From Sipunculus nudus (Eukaryota; Annelida; Sipuncula; Golfingiida; Sipunculidae), in assembly GCA_026874595.1 (NCBI GenBank), contig CM049313.1, forward strand, positions 31,306,008 through 31,370,007: a stretch of 64,000 nt of DNA, read 5' to 3'. A model generated the notes under the pieces. That model worked only from the letters and a program-made list of their open reading frames with translations, was not told where the DNA came from and searched no databases. Shown here in pieces: positions 58,554 to 64,000 of this stretch (the stretch's first letter is position 1; each line of letters opens with the position of its first letter). A program made the position numbers and the translations under genes.

Positions 58554-59798
58554 AGCCTACAGTGCTATATAAACCCATACCAGTACTAAATTCACTTAGA
58601 TAAAGTCATACTGCAAGCACATGTATGATCTAGTTAATTTATATACATATTCTTTTAAAACTATTCTTTTAATACTTGTCTGTTATTTCATAGTACCAAT
58701 TTTGAAGACCTTCATTCAATATCTTAAATTGTTAATTTATATTTTGAAAATTAAATGAACCATTTTTTTCACGATATTAATTTATCTGATTATATAATAT
58801 GATAATATAAGTAACTGTTAATATTTTATTATTTAATATGTGAAATTTTGATATCAAATAATTAGATCCTGTTATGTACAAAATTTAAAGTACATGATTG
58901 TTTAATACCAAATTTATTGTGAAAGTGATATATATAATATTTTATTTGTTTTGTAAAATTGATGTAAGTTTAATTCACTCTCTATATTCCTAAATTATCC
59001 TATGCTGGTTTTGCTGCAATGAAGAAGGGCATGAATGAAGAATAAAAGCCATGCATGCTAGCATTATTGTAAAGTTTACCAGCTCTCTGTTCACTCTCAA
59101 GATGTGATAAAATAATACACCCGAGAAGATGGGTACTTTTGTCTCCAGTTTAGAATCTGTCCAGAATCTTGAAGTAAACAGTATTTTTATTGGATATATT
59201 TATAAGGATTGGGAAACAGGACACAGCCCTACATAAATTCCTCTCCTGATACATACATAAAGGACTGAATTATCAGTTTTGATACTAAATAATAATATGC
59301 AATAATCATGATTACTTTGGAGACAATTTTTAGTTACACTGAAAATCTTAATTTATTAACTAGGAGAAAGAAGATCAAATCTAAATGGAAGTATGTACTA
59401 TAAAATAAATTTATGTGAAATATATATGAAAATAATATAAAATGTACAAGAATGCATATTATTATAAATCAATATTTTACGTATGCCAGGTCCTGTACAA
59501 TGGGTTGCTTTTAAATTACATGTATTCAAGAGTTCATACAATTATCTTATCATTTCGACTTAAAGCGTCCTTATAATCATTGAGTTTTCAAAATATAAAA
59601 AAAAACATAATTAAAGAAGCTGAAATAATTAAGATCTCCAGTATCATTAGGCTTCTTGTAAATGACAGACACAGTATAAGAAAATTGTGTAGGTTATAAC
59701 TGGATGATATAGGTGCTTGTTATATTATTTAAAAATGATTGTAGTGCTAGTTTATAGCACTCATGGCTGCTTAAGGTCTAGAATCCACTCATCAGTTT

Positions 59799-59950
59799 AA
59801 GTAATAGTAATAGTAATAGTAATAGATACCCAAGTAATAGTAATAGTAATAGTAATAGAAGATAAACTGTGTTAATAGTAATAGTAATAGTAATATCAGA
59901 AATTGAAAGTAATAGTAATAGTAATAGTAATAGAACATCTGTAATAGACC
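59799..59950. repeat. Right subterminal TAATAG arrays of the hAT-like element
   Basis: Four blocks of four TAATAG units each are separated by 7-20 bp. They are in the same orientation as the left array, so they are direct rather than inverted. Confidence 0.93.
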
Positions 59951-60438
59951 CCATGTCTGGAATAGACTAAGTTTGTTGATTTTTGGTTGAGGCTTGAAAA
60001 GCTTAAGTTGGTCTTATGGCCATTATTATGTCTATTTCAAACTGAGGACTGCAAGAGTGTTCTTCTACAAAATTATTGTTTCAATTATAACTTCTGTAAC
60101 ATTGCACAAAAATTATTCTTAGGTGGCCTTTGTTCAAGTTTACTTGAATGATTTTTGGCAGAATTATTGGACCTGTAACAATGAAAGAACTGCATTTTTA
60201 TTATTCTAGATATTTTGATAAAATGTTTATGAATATGTCAGCTTGAAAAAAAAAACATTTTAGCCAAAGTCTTTCAGTATGTGTAAACAGATTTACCAAA
60301 AACGCCATGATTGTGTCTGTATCTTTGAATAGGTTGAGAAACTGCCAACTTTTTCAGATTTGGCAACAGATCAAGAGTTCATGCAGTGCAGCCAGATATA
60401 GGTCAACAGTTCAATCAGTGCAGCCAAGCACAAGGCAT

Positions 60439-60530
60439 GTGATCACCTCATGGGTGACATGTGAACACCTCATGGGCACCATGTGATCACCTCATGGGTA
60501 GTATGTGATCACCTCATGTGTGTCATGCCC
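60439..60530 (+). repeat. Internal tandem repeat of family B, about 23 bp x 4
   Basis: GTGATCACCTCATGGG units, one more than in the sister copy at 41031-41100. The extra unit is the one carrying ggtagtat. Confidence 0.85.
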
Positions 60531-61875
60531 CTCAGGGCTGCATGTGGAGCCAATCTGTGAGCTTGTGCAATGGTGTGGCTACTATTTCAGATTTTGCAAC
60601 AGGCCAAAGGTCAGTCTGGATCTATTTATAGCTTTGGCAGAATGATAACTGTATAAGATTAGGCAACAGGTCAAGAGTTCACTCAGTGCAGCCAGGTTTA
60701 GGTCAGGAGTCTACTCAGTGCAGTAGCTGCATTCTATTTATAGCGTTGGCAGACTGCCCACTGCATCAGATTATGCAACAGGTCAAGAGTTCACTCAGTG
60801 CAGCCATGTACAGGTCAAAAGTTCATTCAGTCTAGCCAGGTGCAGGTCATGATTTCACTCATTTTGTCACAGTTCACTCGGGGCAACTGCCTTTCTCACC
60901 TAAGCCTGGTCAGGCCCCAAGCATCAGACTCATGGTAAGTTTGCCTGGTAGTTTGACCTGTCTATGTGTCTTTGATGGCTTTCTCGTTCACAAGACAGGT
61001 GTCACCACCTACAGTTACTTTTGCACAGTGTATGTGCCTGCTTATTTCTACAGAGGAATTTGATATATCAGCCTGAAATTGGGCATATTTATACATATCG
61101 AATAGCTTTGTCGTATACAAGACTGGTGGTGCCACCTACAATAATTTTTGCACAGTGTGTGTCCCTGCTTATTTCTCAGGAGGGGTTTGATATATCATTC
61201 TGAAATTGGGCATATGTATATATCTCTGATAGCTTCGTTGTATACAAGACTGGTGGTGCCAGCTACAATCATTTTTGTGTTGTGTGCACCCATGCCAGAA
61301 TTTCAGCAGTGATGTTTGTGTAATTGTTTATTATTCAAAATGTTAAGTACTTGCATTGTTCATATACAAGAAAATTATTGGTCCAGCATTGAAACATTAT
61401 ACCTGGTGTATTTCCCAATGCACAGGTTCGCATTAGGCCTGTAGGCCTTGTTTAATATAAATTAAAGCCATAAAACCAAGTACTTATGATCATTATTTAA
61501 ATGTGCGAAATTTTATATCTAGGATTCTCAACAACAACTGACTGAAACTGAATAAATACAAGACATGGTGTGAATACTTTAAACATGTATTTGAATACAA
61601 ATATTAATACTCCATAATTTCATGGATATGAATATAAATACAAATACAGGTAAAAATGAAAGTATTTGAATACAAATGCAAATACTTTCAAACTGTATTC
61701 ATGAATGAATGCCCACTTCTGGTCACTACAGCTCTGCCTGGGTAACCTTATAAGTGATGCAACACTGATCCAGCACCCCTGCTGTCACAGGTGTACAGTT
61801 ATAATATAGTCATGTCACCTTTTCTTATGTCACAGTTATTTTCATATCCTGTATGTGTATGCTAAATAGTTTAAT

Positions 61876-61898
61876 CCCCCCGCCCCCCCCCCCCCCCC
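61876..61898 (+). repeat. C homopolymer in the family C body
   Basis: A C-run broken by one G, at the position corresponding to 34206-34225. Confidence 0.9.
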
Positions 61899-62453
61899 GG
61901 CCCTTGCCTTTGAGTCCTTCCACCTGTTCACTGGGGACAATAGTTTTATTGCAACTGCAATAAATTTATTAAATATAGAAAATATATACAAAGGTACAGA
62001 CATGTTGTCAGTCCTGTAACTCCCATCTGTATCAACTCCCCTCCCCCCCCCCTACAACCACTATCCAAGTCCTCTACTTGTGGACTGGAAACTTTATTGC
62101 AACTGTTTGCATTTTATAAAATTGAAAAAAATTGGTTTAATAAAAAATAGGATCTAACTGAACAAATGTGTAAACTGCTGAATTGTCAACAGCGTATCAA
62201 AAAGCCCAACCAATAAGCATGGTAATAGTATAGATTTTTATATTCACAAACTGCCTACATGCTTCAGTTTCAACATTAGGAAACATATGGTCAGGTCACA
62301 AAAAATTATTAGCAACAATATCTTCAATCTTATCAACCATCCATGGCCTATATTACCTGTTCCTCTCAGGCTTTATCTCCATTTGATATTATTTTTGATT
62401 TTTAACTTCAAGGTCAACTTAAGCTGAGCACAGTGACCCATGGGTCCCTTGTT

Positions 62454-62620
62454 TGAATATTTAATAATTATGAATAAATTTTTTTCCTGTAAGCAATATT
62501 GACTAAATTTCATATCCCCTATGTATATGCAGAGGTGTTGTAACTCCCACCATCAACTACCCCCCCCCCCCCCCCACAGTGGTGGGTCAGTTTTATATGT
62601 ATATTATAATTAATTGCATC
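62454..62620 (+). repeat. Further family C body fragment after the C terminus
   Basis: ctgtaagcaatattgactaaatttcatatcccctatg and the C-run at 62560-62575 resemble 43180-43280 and 43595-43650. A second, truncated C copy therefore abuts the end of composite 2. Confidence 0.6.
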
Positions 62621-63650
62621 ATTACTTTTACTGTGAAACATTGCTTAGGGTAAATTTACTGACACATCTTGAAGAAAAAAAAAATAATTTTAAGTAGTTC
62701 CCAGACAGTATAAACCAGAAGCATGTGGTTTGGTATCTTATGGGGTACATTTTATTTCTTTATTATGAACTCCTTTTTATTCAATTGTCTGACATTTAAA
62801 ATGTATTAAAATTCATTTCCACATGGAGCAAACATATGCCAGTGTTCCATGACTTACAGTACTGTATTAGGCCTGCAGACAGCAGAGAAATCCTATGAAT
62901 TGGGCAAAACAGCTTGAGAAGCATGTTTACTTAACATAAACTGGTGCTTGTGTTAACATGCTGCCAGACTAGCTTGTCTGAGAGCCTGTAGTCATGCATA
63001 TCAACACTTGGCTGATAGCAGACAGCTGGTCTCACTGGACAGCTGCTCATGTCTTCCCAGTAGTCCTTGGTTGAAGATTCCTACAGGAGCAGTTCACATT
63101 AACAGGCTGCATTATCTGTACTTCTGGTATTTCAAATGCTAGATACAGTGGAGACTGCATTTAATGTGGGTGGTGATAGATTCCTCCTACATGTTTAGTC
63201 CATTAGTGTAGGGCATTTCATTAATAGTAATATACAATAATATACAAGCAGAATATCACAAAACAGTTAAAAAAACAAAAATTTAAAAAATTTGCTTGTA
63301 AACATGTTTTGTAAGCATCGCAAAAAAATATATATATATTCAAATCAGCAGATATATTAATTGGAATGTATAAAATGTCATTTTTATTATATTGTAATTG
63401 TAAATTATAATGTATTGCATTTAATTAAAAATATTTATAATTCATTACATATTAAGGTTCTGATGAAAGACATAAACATCACTGCTTTTTTATTTGTAAC
63501 AGAAAAAAATAATCTTAAGCAAAAAGTCACTTTTTTGGGGATAAATCATTTTCTAAACATACAAGTATAAATTAGATCTAAAAAGATTGAATGTAGAAGG
63601 AATATGGAAGAACAGTAAAAGGCTGCAGTGACTTATGTCATTTTGATTCG
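62621..63650. other. Unique noncoding DNA
   Basis: No gene or repeat from the window was recognised. Open frames are below 70 codons. Confidence 0.4.
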
Positions 63651-63655
63651 ACACA

Positions 63656-63753
63656 TCTGATGTTATCTCCTGTAATCTGATGTTATCTCCTGTAAACTGA
63701 TGTTATCTCCTGTAATCTGATGTTATCACCTGTAATCTTATGTTATCTGCTGT
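63656..63753 (+). repeat. Minisatellite, 20-bp unit, about 5 copies
   Basis: TCTGATGTTATCTCCTGTAA repeats about five times with few substitutions (one unit has atcacc, one ttatg). Confidence 0.95.
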
Positions 63754-63759
63754 GACATT

Positions 63760-64000
63760 TTATCCAGGTTCATTGCATCCTTCAACATTTTGCAGCAGAA
63801 ACAACTCTCAACTACTCACTGTTCTTGATCCATATCTACTTTCTGTATGTTGCCCTCAGATGCTGTGATTGGATTTTGGGCACACTCGGTTTCTTTATAT
63901 TTACATTTACAGGTCATATCTTGCTCAGTTTTAGTTGTATCTAAGTATCAAATTTGCCACAGTCATTACAGTGGTTTACTTTGGTTCCTGAAAATCTGTA
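63760..64000. other. Unique noncoding DNA to the window edge
   Basis: Nothing was recognised. Confidence 0.4.

Larger units (their letters stand above)
57911..59959. mobile_element. hAT-like DNA transposon, non-autonomous, 2,049 bp with 8-bp target duplication
   Basis: The inverted ends CAGACATGGGGT...ACCCCATGTCTG pair over 11-12 bp and the element is flanked by a perfect 8-bp duplication, GAATAGAC (57903-57910 and 59960-59967). An 8-bp duplication and CA-G start are hallmarks of the hAT superfamily. Subterminal arrays of TAATAG repeat (57921-58070 and 59799-59950) lie beside both ends. The interior is AT-rich, with one unrecognised 117-codon frame and no sign of the hAT catalytic or dimerisation regions. 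It is probably mobilised by a partner elsewhere. Confidence 0.88.
55529..61452 (+). mobile_element. Family B element with both ends (5.9 kb including a 2.05-kb hAT-like insertion)
   Basis: It starts TAGCGAACTTGTAAGCTTATG in a T-run and ends CACAGGTTCGC (61421-61431), ATT, the hairpin AGGCCTGTAGGCCT (61435-61448) and TGTT. The empty site at 33340-33400 reads gaatatattaca, a T-run, then aatataaataaaagcc, so the insertion is between Ts without duplication. Two head-to-tail body units start at 55529 and 56887, each with its own 5' end. No coding capacity is seen. Confidence 0.82.
53877..62453 (+). mobile_element. Nested composite 2: long family C containing family B containing a hAT-like element
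   Basis: The C start (TAGCTGACTACAATTCAGCTGAGCT) is only about 30 bp after the end of family D. C text runs to 55525 and resumes at 61453 (taatataaattaaagccataaaacc, matching 33375-33400). It ends with AGCTGAGC, the hairpin GACCCATGGGTC (62435-62446) and CCTTGTT. Removing the family B insert leaves about 2.65 kb of C. The 31424-35217 copy supplies the empty site for B. Confidence 0.8.

Noticed and set aside
37795-62453. One recent large segmental duplication (37.8-43.8 kb and 53.9-62.5 kb)
   Set aside because: Family B enters family C at different points in the two places, so independent nested insertions explain the similarity better.

Overview
The window is AT-rich, intron- and repeat-dominated animal nuclear DNA with no long open reading frame. 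There are no bacterial gene features: no operons, no Shine-Dalgarno spacing, no dense coding. The dispersed repeats that start with self-complementary hairpins (for example CCCCCGACAAAGTCGGGGG), carry GTCC/GTCT runs near the 5' end and repeat GGTGGCGCCACCTG-type cores look like repeats I remember from bivalve and other mollusc genomes. A marine mollusc is therefore my best guess, from memory only; no search was run. The only protein-gene candidate is a small spliced transcription unit at about 27.4-29.9 kb.

Layout. 1-0.5 kb: tail of a hairpin-start repeat (family E). 1.85-6.2 kb: nested families C, B and E, plus a ~24-bp minisatellite. 7.0-7.5 kb: CpG-richer block with a long E2F-like hairpin. 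8.8-12 kb: a 2.9-kb TIR element containing a second TIR element made of AACCAAT/ATTGGTT motifs, which itself contains a tRNA-derived SINE. 12.6-13.6 kb: 1.0-kb TIR element with 6-bp target-site duplication (TSD). 16.1-16.5 kb: complete SINE with 16-bp TSD. 16.8-17.2 kb: short family D element. 19-20.2 kb: 34-bp minisatellite. 20.5-24.2 kb: families E and C. 25-26.2 kb: 55-bp minisatellite. 26.3-30.6 kb: 4.2-kb element bounded by CCCTTACCAAAA inverted ends that encloses the spliced gene candidate. 30.7-35.2 kb: family C with a repeated 5' unit. 37-44 kb and 53.9-62.5 kb: two nested composites (C containing B, with a further insertion inside B). 44-53 kb: mostly unique DNA with microsatellites, a 48-bp minisatellite, a palindrome-rich 1.0-kb TIR element and a complete family D element.

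The main finding is a set of non-autonomous families (B, C, D, probably E) with a shared end structure. C, D and E have a 5' self-complementary hairpin; B, C and D repeat the 5' terminal motif in inverted form just inside the 3' end, followed by a second small hairpin and a short TT-ending tail. They insert into T-runs without visible TSD. This matches what is known of Helentron-type rolling-circle transposons and their non-autonomous HINE derivatives. The two large composites act as each other's empty sites, so the boundaries of a B element, a C element and a 2,049-bp hAT-like element can be read from this window alone. All repeat lengths, copy numbers and identities here were judged by eye.
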